Part shown: piece after piece, positions 20,601-27,988 of the stretch
Layout: each line of letters starts with the position of its first letter
How positions within the stretch are numbered: the first letter of the stretch is position 1
Source of the DNA: Spartobacteria bacterium LR76
GTDB lineage: Bacteria; Verrucomicrobiota; Verrucomicrobiia; Chthoniobacterales; Terrimicrobiaceae
NCBI GenBank assembly: GCA_003054655.1
Contig: QAYZ01000007.1
Span: forward strand, 29,441 to 93,440
DNA: 64,000 nt
Direction of reading: 5' to 3'
Position numbers and translations under genes: made by a program
The notes under the pieces: model-generated
Told to the model about the DNA's origin: nothing
The model's database searches: none
The model's input: only the letters and a program-made list of their open reading frames with translations

Positions 20601-21588
20601 TGCCCGCGCCGAGGTTGGGAGCGGTCGTGCCGTCGATCCAGGAGACGTTGCTCGCGCCGGAGTCGGTCTGAGCGGTGAGAATGATCTCACCGTTCGCCCC
20701 GAAGGTGCCCGTGAAATCATACGTCTGCGCCTGGGTGGCCTCGTTGCCGCTGGGCTGGGTGCCGGTGCCGACAAAGGTGCCGGAAAGGTGGACGGACTTG
20801 CCGTCGAGGTAGTTCAGGTAATTCGTGAAATCGTGATAGGCGCTCGGGTCGGAGAACTGCGGGCTGATGACGCGGGTGAACTCGCTGTTGGGCAGCGTCG
20901 AGGAGGCGCCCGCCGGGAGGACGACCGCATTGGGATTCACCGCGGTGGCCTTGGTGACATTGACGAGAGCCTGGGAGTTGGACGAGACCTGGTTGTAGTT
21001 CTGGACCGAGGTGTTGAGGCTGTTGTTGGAGGTGTAGCGAGCCGACATCGAGAGCGACGTGGCGGTGAAGTCGATGTAGGACAGGTCGGCCCAGACAGTG
21101 ACGCTGTTGTCGGACTGGAGCTGCACGGTCGGCTCCATGTACTGGTAGCGCGTGCTGTAGTTCGGATCGGTCGTGAGGTTGGCGGCGGGAGTGTAGGAGC
21201 TGCCGGGAGCGCCCATGCCCTGGAGCCCGTAGGCTCCGTAGCTCACGTAGACGCGACCGGAGAAGCTGGTGAGATTGACGGTCGAGAGACCGGTGGTGGG
21301 GTTGACGAGCTGGTCGAGCGAGTAGGCGGTATTGGCCTGGAGCTGATTCGTCTGGCCGGTGAGGCTGTCGACGTAGGTGCCGGTGACCTGGTCGCCGCCG
21401 AGAAACTGAATCCACACCTGGCTGGAGCTGTTGCCCGAGAGGTTCTCAAAGGCGAGCGGGAGCGTGTCGGCGGAGGCGCTGGAGAGACCGCCACAGGCTG
21501 CACCGAGCAGAAGCGCGAGGGCGGAAAACCCGTTGCGGAAAAACGATACACGAGGGGCCGCGAGAGCCGAGACGGAGAGATTTTTCAT
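14680..21588 (-). CDS. giant GH64-like / beta-strand repeat / PEP-CTERM surface protein
   Basis: A 2302-residue exported protein. After a signal peptide (about 1-41) comes a region of about 470 residues resembling GH64 beta-1,3-glucanases and related thaumatin-like folds: VWIQFLGGDQ, FSGRVYVSYG, ADLSYIDFTAT, NDVWGRVVGDLLAGL, YYNGYAAAL and YGFPLQDRLGNN. The next about 1700 residues are autotransporter-associated beta-strand repeats in three large modules, each opening with a W...GQW.DAANW-like line and containing repeated GG.TLTL..ANTFSG-type rungs. The end is a PEP-CTERM sorting signal (VPEPSTWALLGLS, hydrophobic helix, RRSRR). It is probably a cell-surface enzyme or adhesin on a long beta-helical stalk. 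The GH64 assignment is by eye. Confidence 0.85.
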   Translation of the reverse strand: MKNLSVSALAAPRVSFFRNGFSALALLLGAACGGLSSASADTLPLAFENLSGNSSSQVWIQFLGGDQVTGTYVDSLTGQTNQLQANTAYSLDQLVNPTTGLSTVNLTSFSGRVYVSYGAYGLQGMGAPGSSYTPAANLTTDPNYSTRYQYMEPTVQLQSDNSVTVWADLSYIDFTATSLSMSARYTSNNSLNTSVQNYNQVSSNSQALVNVTKATAVNPNAVVLPAGASSTLPNSEFTRVISPQFSDPSAYHDFTNYLNYLDGKSVHLSGTFVGTGTQPSGNEATQAQTYDFTGTFGANGEIILTAQTDSGASNVSWIDGTTAPNLGAGNVVTITIAAGALNTQKGIYGNDVGYTVQIGTGAATQYASITNDVWGRVVGDLLAGLSLGYVGSTVEFNGTPIGELASSQWWAAGESQGSTPTYLADGTAVTWADTPASQSIYFAGAQPNNPDYYNGYAAALASIDPATGKPYTTGYGFPLQDRLGNNLLSYNTGSTPGTYILLSVNADGTSALPTGIFNGSAGNGQWNDAANWVGNTVPASGASAQFAGDHTQSYTVDTQTNQTVSGLFFNYGAGTYTINNNTITLGGNIVNSSGAANTQTINSGINFSTNGSVIAAFGDIVLGGPIALSSSTTNTANTVTFSGDKNTTVNGVISDGTTAGGKVLINTTNGGKVTFNGANTFTGGLTLSQGTFVMGNDAAAGTGTFTLGNAAASASPAPSPAPAAPTLQATAARTVANQLAIVGDVNIAGSNAFTFTGDATLTNNNTITNSVATTFSGAIGESAAGTSFTKAGSANMTFSGSSANTFTGDLNVNEGKLILAKTGGAAALGGDMVIGTGSGSGATVQLGASNQTTSSTGITINTDGQLDLQTYNTTANSLTMSGGSVTGTGKLSLTSGLNFNGSDDASATISSALDLSGAQTLNIAKTSADVEVSVSGALTGTASSITKSGSGVIAFTGSNSLTGAVTITQGVLQSSSMANASLTVNGGAFATSLSDGLAPSVSVSSLNASLGTSSGAFIMALGSGGSSDSITSAGAVNLGANTVFLFRNAGFGIGSQTFTLISGVNWVNTDVSTFTFSSIDVSGLTGSIFLDGTDLKFTGTAGTSATWTGGGGDGNWSTGGNWQATTAPLAGSNIIFNNNTGTSINVDAAQTTGRMVFQSGAGAFTFTGQQITLGGDLINNSAETQTFQNTIALSYNRTFNATSGDLVFGTAATDTSILLSSNSALANTLTFNANHDFTVNGLIGDGAAAGGSIVMSGLGTLTLGAANTFSGTATLNSGITNIATAQSLGNQNSLGTNTLILNGGTLQIGGTGIVFNQFRGVNLASGSTIDTNDNSLEIDGSIYGSGDLTKSGEGNLFLNQTNTLVGNTYSGNTEIIQGSVTIGYAEALGDTTGTTTVRENASLIVQGTGNYNVTGEKLFLSGTGYNGGGALQLTVGQSTWDGDITLQGDASIQANANTKLTLGKKVDLGANALTLSAEPNGIIDLSGHLTGSGGLTVGGGGVVNVSSSNTDFTGNTTISDGTLGISSGTALGSTGSLTVDSGGMLEFQGTSDSTVTFSAISLNGTGVNSNGAIYNNSATSTTLVGNITLAGNTTIGSALGQLTIEGAIDLGTYNLSVNNIAAQLGLTGAISGSGNITTAGTSSLLLSGNNSGYSGNTTIITGTSITAASNNALGTGTTTVNSGGALMFQGGITTTGGSLNVGGAGVASGALSNVKGDNTYGGNVTFTSGTTIQATKGKLTLSGNLSNSAAEAIVVQGNGTVYFSGDASGLTTGTVVNVSSGTFASNSMSNVQINLGTGAQGSFAIPTYSPGDINNIQNVSLANISFANSQSATAGGVRLLMDLGAGTSSDQISVATASALNVPILFDFNNAGYTTGGTYTLLSTAGGAFSVADMSNLTFKSNITGLSGTFSGNNTSSITFTASTGPAVWDDSQSNGQWGDAANWEIGGSTATNVPAGGSATAFTAASAGNVDTQASRYVGGLAFQSGSAALNIQNNTITTYGDIVNNSTATQTISSGLAINDGVAINAASGNLNIGNVSLSSDGSSHILTFTGSKNTTVSGVISNGSASNGAVVKSGTGTTTWTGANTFTGTTVINGGTLVINGSTAAGNAITVASGGSLGGSGTIGGQVIVSGTLTPGNSPGLLSTASQEWRPGGNYNWQVVDFGGTAGVGYDSIAVTGSLDLSALTAGSFAINLWSLSSIGPDVNGNAANFNPAVSASWTLVSTTTGIAGFNASNFVVNTTATNGTAGLSNVHDGTFSVGQVGNNLVLTYTAVPEPSTWALLGLSLAAIVLLHRRSRRTA

Positions 21589-21756
21589 ACCGACAAAATG
21601 GGTTCAGCCCTCCGGGTGCACGTGATCCCGGGGGATTTTCCGAAAAAATGGCAAATGTGTCACCATTGTCACGCCTTTTCTGAGGGGCGAAAACGACGCT
21701 TTTTCCTCATGGCGAGAGGAATGCGAGGCGTTCGCTTTTTCCGGGAGCGGGGCGTC

Positions 21757-22047
21757 CTAGCGCGAGGAAAATGCTGTGGGTTTCCGGCTGGCGCGCAGGG
21801 CAACGATCCCGGCGGCAAGGCACACGCCGCCCGGCAGGGCGAGGGCAAGGCCGGAGAGCAAAACCGCCCAGACATCCGCGCCGATAACACGGAGGGTGTA
21901 AACCATGTCGTCCGCCGACCGGCTATACAGGAAAAGGGCCTGCACCAGATCAACCACACGCGACCCGCCGAAGACGACGATGACGCCCAGCCCGGCGACC
22001 ATCAACAGGGCGGCCGGGACCATGAGCAGCTTGGCGGAGGTTTTCAT
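21757..22047 (-). CDS. small two-helix membrane protein
   Basis: A 96-residue protein from the ATG at 22047 (MKTSAKLLMVPAALLMVAGLGVI). The upstream extension to 22077 runs into a terminator hairpin and is unlikely. Hydrophobic segments are at about 6-28 and 60-88, with an amphipathic region VVDLVQALFLYSRSADDMVY between them and a basic C-terminus. No family is recognised. It lies between the two beta-strand repeat protein genes on the same strand. Confidence 0.58.
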   Translation of the reverse strand: MKTSAKLLMVPAALLMVAGLGVIVVFGGSRVVDLVQALFLYSRSADDMVYTLRVIGADVWAVLLSGLALALPGGVCLAAGIVALRASRKPTAFSSR

Positions 22048-22075
22048 GAGGACGGGGAGCGCCCGGTAACTTAAC

Positions 22076-22105
22076 AAAAAGGGAACGGCGGTTCAAGCCG
22101 TTCCC
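22076..22105 (-). terminator. rho-independent terminator of the 605-residue surface protein gene
   Basis: A perfect nine-base stem, GGGAACGGC (22081-22089) with GCCGTTCCC (22097-22105), is followed on the minus strand by five uridines (A run 22076-22080). It lies 29 bases after the stop of the upstream minus-strand gene. Confidence 0.85.
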
Positions 22106-22133
22106 CTCTTCCCTCCCCCCTTGCGGGGAATAA

Positions 22134-23951
22134 TCAGCCGCGCACGGAGGCGCGGTAGCGGGCGCGACGCCAGAGGACCATCGCGCAGAGGCCGCCCAGG
22201 CCGAAGAGCACGGCGGCGGAGGGTTCCGGCACGGCGGTCAGCGTGAGCGAGATGACGCCGAGGGTCGAGTAGTCCCAAGTGGCGTTGTAGCCCGTGAGAC
22301 CGGAGCCTAGAGTGAAGTTGGACGTGGCCTCGGTGAAGCCCGCGTCGGTGAGCGTCGTCCCGGCATTCGAATAGAAGCGGAAGAGGTCATACGTCCCGGC
22401 GAGCGCGCCAGAGAAGTTGAGCACGATGCCGCCGCTGTCGCGGAGGAAGTCGGTTGCGCCAGCGTAGCTGTAGAAGCGCAGGGTGTCATTGGCATCGCCC
22501 GCACCGAGATCGAAGCTAAAGGACGAGCCCGCCTGCATGTCGAGAATCGCGCCCGTGCTGCTGCCGCCATTCAGAGTCAGCGTGCCGATGCCGCCATTGG
22601 TCTCCGAGTCACCCGGAGCAATGACGCCGCCCGTGCCGATGGTGTGCGAGGCCGCGGTGACGCCAGCGGCGGTACTCCCGAGAGCAGAATATCCATTACC
22701 GCCGAGCGTCGCATTGGTCACGGTGACATTGTTCACACCGAGGCCGATGCCGGAGGCGTTGTTGATGAGGAGGGTGCCGCCGGAGATGGTGGTGCCGCCG
22801 GAGTAGGTATTGTTCGTTCCGCTAAGCCGGAGCACGCCGCTGGTGGTCTTTGTCACATTCACCGTCCTGCCGGTGTCCGAGACCTCGTAAATGCGTCCGC
22901 TAAAGCGCCCGGACTGGATGGTCGCGATCGAGGCTCCACTATAGGCGCGTGCAAGCAGGCCGCCTCCGCCAGTGCCGTCCTGCAGGTTGCCAAAGGTTTG
23001 ATTGCCCACCAGGCGAATCGCAGCGCCCGAGGCGATGTACACCGTGCTGGCCGAGGAAATGCGATCATCACCATTCAGGAAAAGGATGCCCGCATTGACC
23101 GTCGTGCTGCCGGTGTAGGTATTGGCTCCCGTGAGGTTCCAGGAGGCCGTACCGTTTTTCACCAGGGAGGTCGGTCCGCCCGTGCCATCACCGATGACGA
23201 AGGACACGCCAGACGTGCCGCTGGAGGAGCTGGTACCGGAAAGGGTGATGGTCCTGGCACCGGAGCCGGTGAAAGACATCGTGCCGCTATAAGCCACATA
23301 GCCCTTGTCGGAGGTGGCCAGGTCAAATGTCGCCCCGGAGGTGCCGACCACCCAGCTTCTGCTTACAGCACTATATCCGCTGGTTCCAGCAAAGCGCAGG
23401 CTGCCGCTTCCGAAAGTCACCGCTCCGGAAGAGAGATTTCCCGCAACCAAAAAGCTGACTGTACCCGCGTTAAGCTTAAGTCCACCAGTGAAGGTATTCG
23501 TGCCGCTCAGGGTGAGCACGCCGGAACCCGCCTTGGTCAGACCCGTGGTGCCCGCGATGACGGAGGCGATTTCGGCATTGGCATTCGTCGTGATCGTCGG
23601 GGTGGAGCCGCCGAGGGTGAGCGTGCCGCCGCTGAGCAGATAGGAGCCGGAGGTGGCGGGGTTGAAGGTAATGCCGCCCGCGGTGATCGTGCCGACCGTA
23701 ACCGTGCCCGCCGCGCCATTGCTGCTGCCGAAGACGGCGGTATTGTTCCCTGCATTATCCCAGATGGAGTCGACCGAGCCGTTGCTCCAGAGCGCGGTGG
23801 TGGTGTCCCACGCGCCTGCTCCGTCGACAGGAGCATTAGGATTCAGCCCGCTGCTGTCCCAGGTTAATGAGTCCGCATGCAATGCGGAGGAAAGCGCAGC
23901 GAAGGCTAACAGCCCGCATGCGTAAAAACGGCTTGAGGTGGGGAGGTGCAT
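22134..23951 (-). CDS. beta-strand repeat PEP-CTERM surface protein
   Basis: A 605-residue exported protein with a signal peptide (cleavage near ALHA, residue 26) and an opening LTWDSSG..PNAPVDGAGAWDTT that begins many autotransporter-associated beta-strand repeat proteins. The middle carries at least five rungs of the type LTLSGTNTFTGGLKLNAGTV, a pattern of parallel beta-helix coils. The last about 130 residues form a jelly-roll-like domain, and the tail AVPEPSAAVLFGLGGL plus RRARYR is a PEP-CTERM signal for exosortase-type processing. Expected location: outer surface or extracellular matrix. It has its own terminator and is not co-transcribed with the giant relative downstream. Confidence 0.88.
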   Translation of the reverse strand: MHLPTSSRFYACGLLAFAALSSALHADSLTWDSSGLNPNAPVDGAGAWDTTTALWSNGSVDSIWDNAGNNTAVFGSSNGAAGTVTVGTITAGGITFNPATSGSYLLSGGTLTLGGSTPTITTNANAEIASVIAGTTGLTKAGSGVLTLSGTNTFTGGLKLNAGTVSFLVAGNLSSGAVTFGSGSLRFAGTSGYSAVSRSWVVGTSGATFDLATSDKGYVAYSGTMSFTGSGARTITLSGTSSSSGTSGVSFVIGDGTGGPTSLVKNGTASWNLTGANTYTGSTTVNAGILFLNGDDRISSASTVYIASGAAIRLVGNQTFGNLQDGTGGGGLLARAYSGASIATIQSGRFSGRIYEVSDTGRTVNVTKTTSGVLRLSGTNNTYSGGTTISGGTLLINNASGIGLGVNNVTVTNATLGGNGYSALGSTAAGVTAASHTIGTGGVIAPGDSETNGGIGTLTLNGGSSTGAILDMQAGSSFSFDLGAGDANDTLRFYSYAGATDFLRDSGGIVLNFSGALAGTYDLFRFYSNAGTTLTDAGFTEATSNFTLGSGLTGYNATWDYSTLGVISLTLTAVPEPSAAVLFGLGGLCAMVLWRRARYRASVRG

Positions 23952-24017
23952 GACCCAAGGCTAGGATCACGAAACCGGTTGGCAACGCGGAGTCCATTCT
24001 ACCTGATGAATTTTGAT

Positions 24018-24041
24018 TCCTCCCCGGGAAACCGGGGAGGA
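24018..24041. terminator. GAAA-capped hairpin between two minus-strand genes
   Basis: TCCTCCCCGG (24018-24027), a GAAA loop and CCGGGGAGGA (24032-24041) form a perfect ten-base stem with a stable GNRA tetraloop. No clean U-run follows on either strand, so it is either a weak terminator for the permease gene or a stem in a 5' leader of the surface protein gene. Confidence 0.5.
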
Positions 24042-24048
24042 GACTGCT

Positions 24049-24236
24049 AGTTTTCAGTGGTTCAGTTTTCAGACGTCGCGGTAGGAACGCCTCGCATGAG
24101 TTCGTTTACGCCCAGGTTCTTTGTCTCCCTGATGGCGGTTCGCTAAAGATCTGTCCTCCGTCCTCATGCCGCCGTGCTCGGAATCCTCGACGTGCCGTCC
24201 TGCGCGCCAAGTCTGAAAACTGAACCACTGAAAACT
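24049..24236. repeat. element with perfect 26-bp terminal inverted repeats
   Basis: Arms at 24049-24074 and 24211-24236 (AGTTTTCAGTGG... and its exact reverse complement) are identical over 26 bases and enclose 136 bases with no gene. The inner flanks show some further complementarity. The size and form fit a small non-autonomous mobile element (MITE-like) or a palindromic repeat; no flanking target duplication is obvious. Confidence 0.75.
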
Positions 24237-24246
24237 CCCGCCCGTA

Positions 24247-25620
24247 TTACGGGCGGGCACCCGGCTTCCAGACGAGGCTGCCGGTGACGGCCAGGACGAT
24301 GGCGGCGGCGGCACCCCAGACGCCCCACTGCTCGGGACCCTGCGGCAAGGGAAAGAGCGAGCCGTAGAGAGCGAGGATCGGCATGGCGCTGGCGATGACG
24401 AGGACGATCCAGCGCGGGACGGAGGATTTGCCCATGGTGAGGATGAGCTTGCACGCGCCGATGGCGAGGACGGCGTAGGTGAGGGCGAGGAGAAGCCCCT
24501 GCGCCGTGGCGGCCACGAAGAGCGATTTGTAGCGCTCGTGGTCAGGAATGAAAAACCCGATGGCGATGGCGAGCAGGGCGGTGGCCAGGACGCAATGCGA
24601 CGCCATGGTGGGCGCGCCGAGGCGGTTGGTGCGGGCGAGGACTCGAGGCAGGATGCCTGCGCGGCTGAGGGCGAAAAGCCCGCGCGAGGCGGCGAGCGAG
24701 AAGCCAATGAAGCAACTGATGAAGTCGGCGAAAATGCCGACGCGTATCCACATGCCGGCCCAGTTGCCGAGGAGCTTGTTGGCCATCTCGGCAAAGCCGT
24801 CGAGCTGGGCGGGCCACGCCTTGCCCACGAGCTCGGGGCCGAAGTAAACCGTGCCCGCGTAGGAGCAGACGACGAAAAGGATGCCGGTCAGCAGGACCGT
24901 GGAAACCAGCGCGATGGGGATGGTGCGCCGGGGATTGGACGCCTCCTCGGCGAGGACGGCGACGGTTTCGAATCCGCCGAAAAGCAGGATGGCAAAGAGG
25001 AGGCCGCCGAAGAGATTGCCCCCGCCGGTGACGTTGAAAATGGAGAAGAAGTCCCAGGTATTCGCCGGACCCGCGTGGATGATTGCGGCGGCGGCGGTAA
25101 GCAGGAACGGGACGACGGAGACCAGCACGATCACGAGCTGCGCACGGGTGGCGACCTCCGCGCCGCGGACATTCATGATCCACGCGATAAGGACGACGAT
25201 GAGCGCCCCGCCCCACCACGGGACCAGGCCGAAGAGGTAGGCTTTGGAAAAATTTGCCACCAGCACGCCGACAGCGATGGAGAAGCCTCCCGCACCCGAG
25301 ACGAGCAGCGAGAACGTATAGATGATCAATATCGCCAGGCCCGCTCGGCGGCCCCAGGCCCGCTCGACGTAATCACCCACCGCCCCCGCCCCGCCCGTCA
25401 GCGAGGCATAAAAGGCGATGACCATGGCAAAGCAGACCATGCCGACAGCCGCGAGAAGAATGGCGAGAGGCCCCCGACCGCCCGCGATCTGGGCGACAAA
25501 GGCAACAAAAAGGCCTATGCCAATAAGCGGCCCGATGGCGCAGGCCTGACCGATGAGATCCAGGATCGTGAGGCGTTTTGAGGGGCGTGGATCGGGGGTG
25601 GTCTCGGCGGTGATCGGCAT
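24247..25620 (-). CDS. APC-family amino acid permease
   Basis: A 457-residue transporter with about 12 membrane helices. It shows the APC hallmarks: GQACAIGPLIGIGLFVAF in the first helix (unwound G-x-G region), GGAGAVGDYVERAWGR after helix 2, FGGFETVAVLAEEASNPRRTIPIAL in helix 6 (the substrate-coupling E-E-x-x-N-P motif) and LARTNRLGAPTMASHCVL near helix 9. It imports an amino acid or amine with H+ or Na+; the substrate cannot be read. The gene has its own upstream region and is followed by the inverted-repeat element. Confidence 0.88.
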   Translation of the reverse strand: MPITAETTPDPRPSKRLTILDLIGQACAIGPLIGIGLFVAFVAQIAGGRGPLAILLAAVGMVCFAMVIAFYASLTGGAGAVGDYVERAWGRRAGLAILIIYTFSLLVSGAGGFSIAVGVLVANFSKAYLFGLVPWWGGALIVVLIAWIMNVRGAEVATRAQLVIVLVSVVPFLLTAAAAIIHAGPANTWDFFSIFNVTGGGNLFGGLLFAILLFGGFETVAVLAEEASNPRRTIPIALVSTVLLTGILFVVCSYAGTVYFGPELVGKAWPAQLDGFAEMANKLLGNWAGMWIRVGIFADFISCFIGFSLAASRGLFALSRAGILPRVLARTNRLGAPTMASHCVLATALLAIAIGFFIPDHERYKSLFVAATAQGLLLALTYAVLAIGACKLILTMGKSSVPRWIVLVIASAMPILALYGSLFPLPQGPEQWGVWGAAAAIVLAVTGSLVWKPGARP

Positions 25621-25798
25621 GGGAACGTGAAGAGACTACTCCTGGTGTCAACTCGGGCAAGCGCGCAGAGGGACGAATGAACGGGGGAGATTTTCCTCTC
25701 AAACCCAGGAAATCCGCCGGGCTCATGGAGTCTTCCGCCGGGTTCATGGAGCGGCCGTTGACTCTCCGGGGATTGCGCCTAAGGCATGGCCCATCACT

Positions 25799-26620
25799 AT
25801 GAAAACCAACAGGAATGACAAGGGAATACACGGGAGAGTCAGCCATTTGGGAACTTGGATTTCCAGCGCGGCAGCGGCGCTGCTGATCGCGGCGGGTCCG
25901 GTATCGGCGGAAACGGTCTACATCGGAGGAAATCTCAGTACGGACTCCGCTGGCGAGATCGGAGAACCCGTCGGCGGCCCCTCGGGCGGTGCCTCCGTGC
26001 AGTGGCTGCTGCTCTCCAGCGAGACGACCCCGCTGGGCAACAACTCCATCACGGGCATCGCCTTCCGGCTGGATGCCGACTACGCTCCCGAGCTTCCCGT
26101 CTTCGGGTATCAAAACCTGAAAATCACGCTCGGGTACACGACCGCGACGGATCTCGACGAGACTAGCACGATCGCTGGCAACAACGCGGCGGCGACCAAT
26201 CTCACGGTGGTCTACGACGGGAGCTTTTATTACTCGGCCAACGCCTTTCCCACGGGCGCCTCGGGAGGCGATGCGAATGACTTCGGCGCGTTCATCAAGT
26301 TCGCGACGCCATTCCTCAACGACACGAGCAAGAACCTGATCTTCACGATCCAGCACACACTGCCGATCGACGAGTTTGGCAACCAGCTCACCGCGAGCTA
26401 CTTCAGCGCCGATGGCGGCAGCACGGGCCGCACGGTGCTGGTGGGGGACTACGATGCGACCTACACCTTTGGATATCACATCACTCCAGTGTCGGCCTTC
26501 ACGACCGATTCGGTGCCCGAAAACTACTCGGTGCCGGAGCCGACGACGGTCGGACTGATCGGCCTCGCTCTCGGCGGAGCCGTCTTGCTTTACCGCCGCA
26601 AGCGGAGCCTGCAGGACTAA
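25799..26620 (+). CDS. PEP-CTERM secreted protein
   Basis: A 273-residue protein with an extended signal peptide (hydrophobic AAAALLIAAGPVSA, cleavage near residue 38) and a single beta-sandwich-like domain: NSITGIAFRLDADY, LKITLGYTTATDL, FIKFATPFLNDTSKNLIFTI, a choice-of-anchor type of fold. The tail VPEPTTVGLIGLALGG followed by YRRKRS is a PEP-CTERM signal. No catalytic motif is seen. It has a strong terminator right after the stop and is likely monocistronic. Expected location: cell surface or extracellular polymer. Confidence 0.85.
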   Translation: MKTNRNDKGIHGRVSHLGTWISSAAAALLIAAGPVSAETVYIGGNLSTDSAGEIGEPVGGPSGGASVQWLLLSSETTPLGNNSITGIAFRLDADYAPELPVFGYQNLKITLGYTTATDLDETSTIAGNNAAATNLTVVYDGSFYYSANAFPTGASGGDANDFGAFIKFATPFLNDTSKNLIFTIQHTLPIDEFGNQLTASYFSADGGSTGRTVLVGDYDATYTFGYHITPVSAFTTDSVPENYSVPEPTTVGLIGLALGGAVLLYRRKRSLQD

Positions 26621-26635
26621 TCCCCGTCCAATCAT

Positions 26636-26677
26636 GAACGCCCTGCCTCGTGCCACGGAGGCAGGGCGTTCTTTTTT
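26636..26677 (+). terminator. rho-independent terminator
   Basis: A perfect 14-base stem (26636-26649 with 26658-26671) is followed by six thymidines (26672-26677), 16 bases after the stop of the PEP-CTERM gene. Confidence 0.95.
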
Positions 26678-26799
26678 CGCTCGCGAGCCGGAACCGTTTT
26701 TCCAAGGGACAGCCGCGTCCATCCATGCCATGGTGAGGCTATGAAATCGGGTCCAGCCGCCACCGTCCCTGGCCGTTGGGAGGCAGGCCCGCCCCCGGC

Positions 26800-27204
26800 A
26801 TGATCTCAACGCGAAAGACATTACTCTACGTGCTGCTCGCGCTCGGCGTAGGGGCGGGCGTCTGGCCTTTTGTGGCGAACTTCCGCGAAAACGGGATGGA
26901 CGACCGGTACAAGACGCTGCGCGAACTCAACCCCGCGCCTGCCGACATTCGCGAGGCGTACTGGGTGCCGCGCGACCGGCAGCGCTACCTGCTCCTCATC
27001 CTGGACAAGGGCGATTCCCTCCTGGCATGGCTACGGCCCGGCCGGCCCGCCTACGTGGTAGACGATGCCGGAACGATCGTGGACTCCAGCCGCCACGACA
27101 GCGACGACGCGGTGTTTGTCGGGCAGTGGGAGAGCCGGGAAAAAACGGCGCTCACCCCCGCCGAGCTCACCGCCGTGCTGAAGCAGTCCGCCCCGGGTGC
27201 CTGA
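26800..27204 (+). CDS. membrane-anchored hypothetical protein
   Basis: A 134-residue protein from the ATG at 26800 (an upstream TTG at 26776 is possible but GGGAGG at 26778 fits better as a ribosome-binding site). One N-terminal membrane helix (LLYVLLALGVGAGVWPFVA) anchors a small soluble domain with YWVPRDRQRYLLLILDK and an Asp-rich segment VDDAGTIVDSSRHDSDD. I recognise no family. It converges with the pseudopilin gene, with a short repeat of the dispersed family in between. Confidence 0.6.
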   Translation: MISTRKTLLYVLLALGVGAGVWPFVANFRENGMDDRYKTLRELNPAPADIREAYWVPRDRQRYLLLILDKGDSLLAWLRPGRPAYVVDDAGTIVDSSRHDSDDAVFVGQWESREKTALTPAELTAVLKQSAPGA

Positions 27205-27206
27205 AC

Positions 27207-27305
27207 CAACAAAAGGTCGCAGAGGCAGCGCAGGAGTTCCCTCCCCCACCCGGGCCTGCGGCACCACACCACCAGCCCGTCATCGCTGCCTCTGCTTCCT
27301 TCTGT
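27207..27305. repeat. short copy D of the inverted-repeat family
   Basis: AACAAAAGGTCGCAGAGGCA at 27207-27226 and CATCGCTGCCTCTGCTTCCT at 27281-27300 (continuing TCTGT) carry the same two motifs in opposite orientation as the larger copies. The copy fills the gap between two convergent genes. Confidence 0.65.
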
Positions 27306-27324
27306 CAAATGTGGTGAATCCTCA

Positions 27325-27984
27325 TCATTGGCCGAGGTTTTTCACGAAATCGAGGGACTCGGGAGCCTTGGGATCGATGAGCTCGACGTGGCCGTCGAGG
27401 AAGAGCGCATTGGCTCTGCCCGAGTGCCGGGCCTCGACGACATCGGAAAACATCGGCGAAGAGGCCGCGCGGAAATACTGGTAGCCGTCGCCGTTGTTTG
27501 CGGGGCCGTTGCAGGTATCGGCGATGAAGAGCGTGCGGGAGAGTTTACTCTGGCTGATGGGGCGGGTAGGCACGCGCCAGTCGAGGATTCCCTGGTCGTT
27601 CTTCAGCCCCTCGCAATTCATGCCGTAGGTGCGGCGGGCGACCTGGTTCGGATACGTACGGAGCGAGGCGGGGCAAAGGAAGATGGTCTTTTTGCGAATG
27701 CCGACGACCTGGCTCGGGGTGTTGATGGAGTTTTGCAGGGTGAGCCACCAGGAGTTGCCGGTGGTGGCGTCGGAGACGGCGGGATAGACGCCATTGTTCT
27801 CCCGGGCATAGGCGTCGAGGTAGAGAAACATCTGCCGGAGGTTGCCCGAGCAGGCGACGGTCTGCGCCCCAGCGTTCCAGGTCTTCGCCATGGGCAGGAG
27901 CAGGCTGGCGAGGAGAACGATGATGCCGATCGTCACGAGCAGCTCGATGAGCGTAAAGGCGCGGTGATGGGGGGAAAGGCGCAT
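27325..27984 (-). CDS. solitary type II pseudopilin-like protein (H-X9-DG)
   Basis: A 219-residue protein with a prepilin leader: a short basic N-terminus, then FTLIELLVTIGIIVLLASLLLP with Glu at +5 of the mature chain, expected to be cut by a PilD-type peptidase. The body is a DUF1559-like pilin fold and ends with the Verrucomicrobia/Planctomycetes H-X9-DG motif (HSGRANALFLDGHVE, near 187-201). It overlaps no gene but is five bases from the beta-helix gene upstream on the same strand, so the three genes likely form an operon. The function of these solitary pilins is unknown; a surface or secretion role is assumed. Confidence 0.88.
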   Translation of the reverse strand: MRLSPHHRAFTLIELLVTIGIIVLLASLLLPMAKTWNAGAQTVACSGNLRQMFLYLDAYARENNGVYPAVSDATTGNSWWLTLQNSINTPSQVVGIRKKTIFLCPASLRTYPNQVARRTYGMNCEGLKNDQGILDWRVPTRPISQSKLSRTLFIADTCNGPANNGDGYQYFRAASSPMFSDVVEARHSGRANALFLDGHVELIDPKAPESLDFVKNLGQ

Positions 27985-27988
27985 GGTG

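Noticed and set aside
18670..22074. A 1134-codon plus-strand open frame across the giant surface protein gene
   Set aside because: It is antisense to a repeat-rich beta-strand gene; the Gly/Ala/Arg-rich translation has no domain, and the minus-strand gene has a signal peptide, repeats and an anchor.
22644..23867. A 407-codon plus-strand open frame antisense to the 605-residue surface protein
   Set aside because: Same kind of antisense artefact in a high-GC repeat gene; no start signal or recognisable domain.
24069..24794. A 241-codon minus-strand frame overlapping the permease and the inverted repeat
   Set aside because: It runs in another frame inside the permease gene and through repeat DNA; its Ser/Pro-rich composition is typical of a shadow frame.
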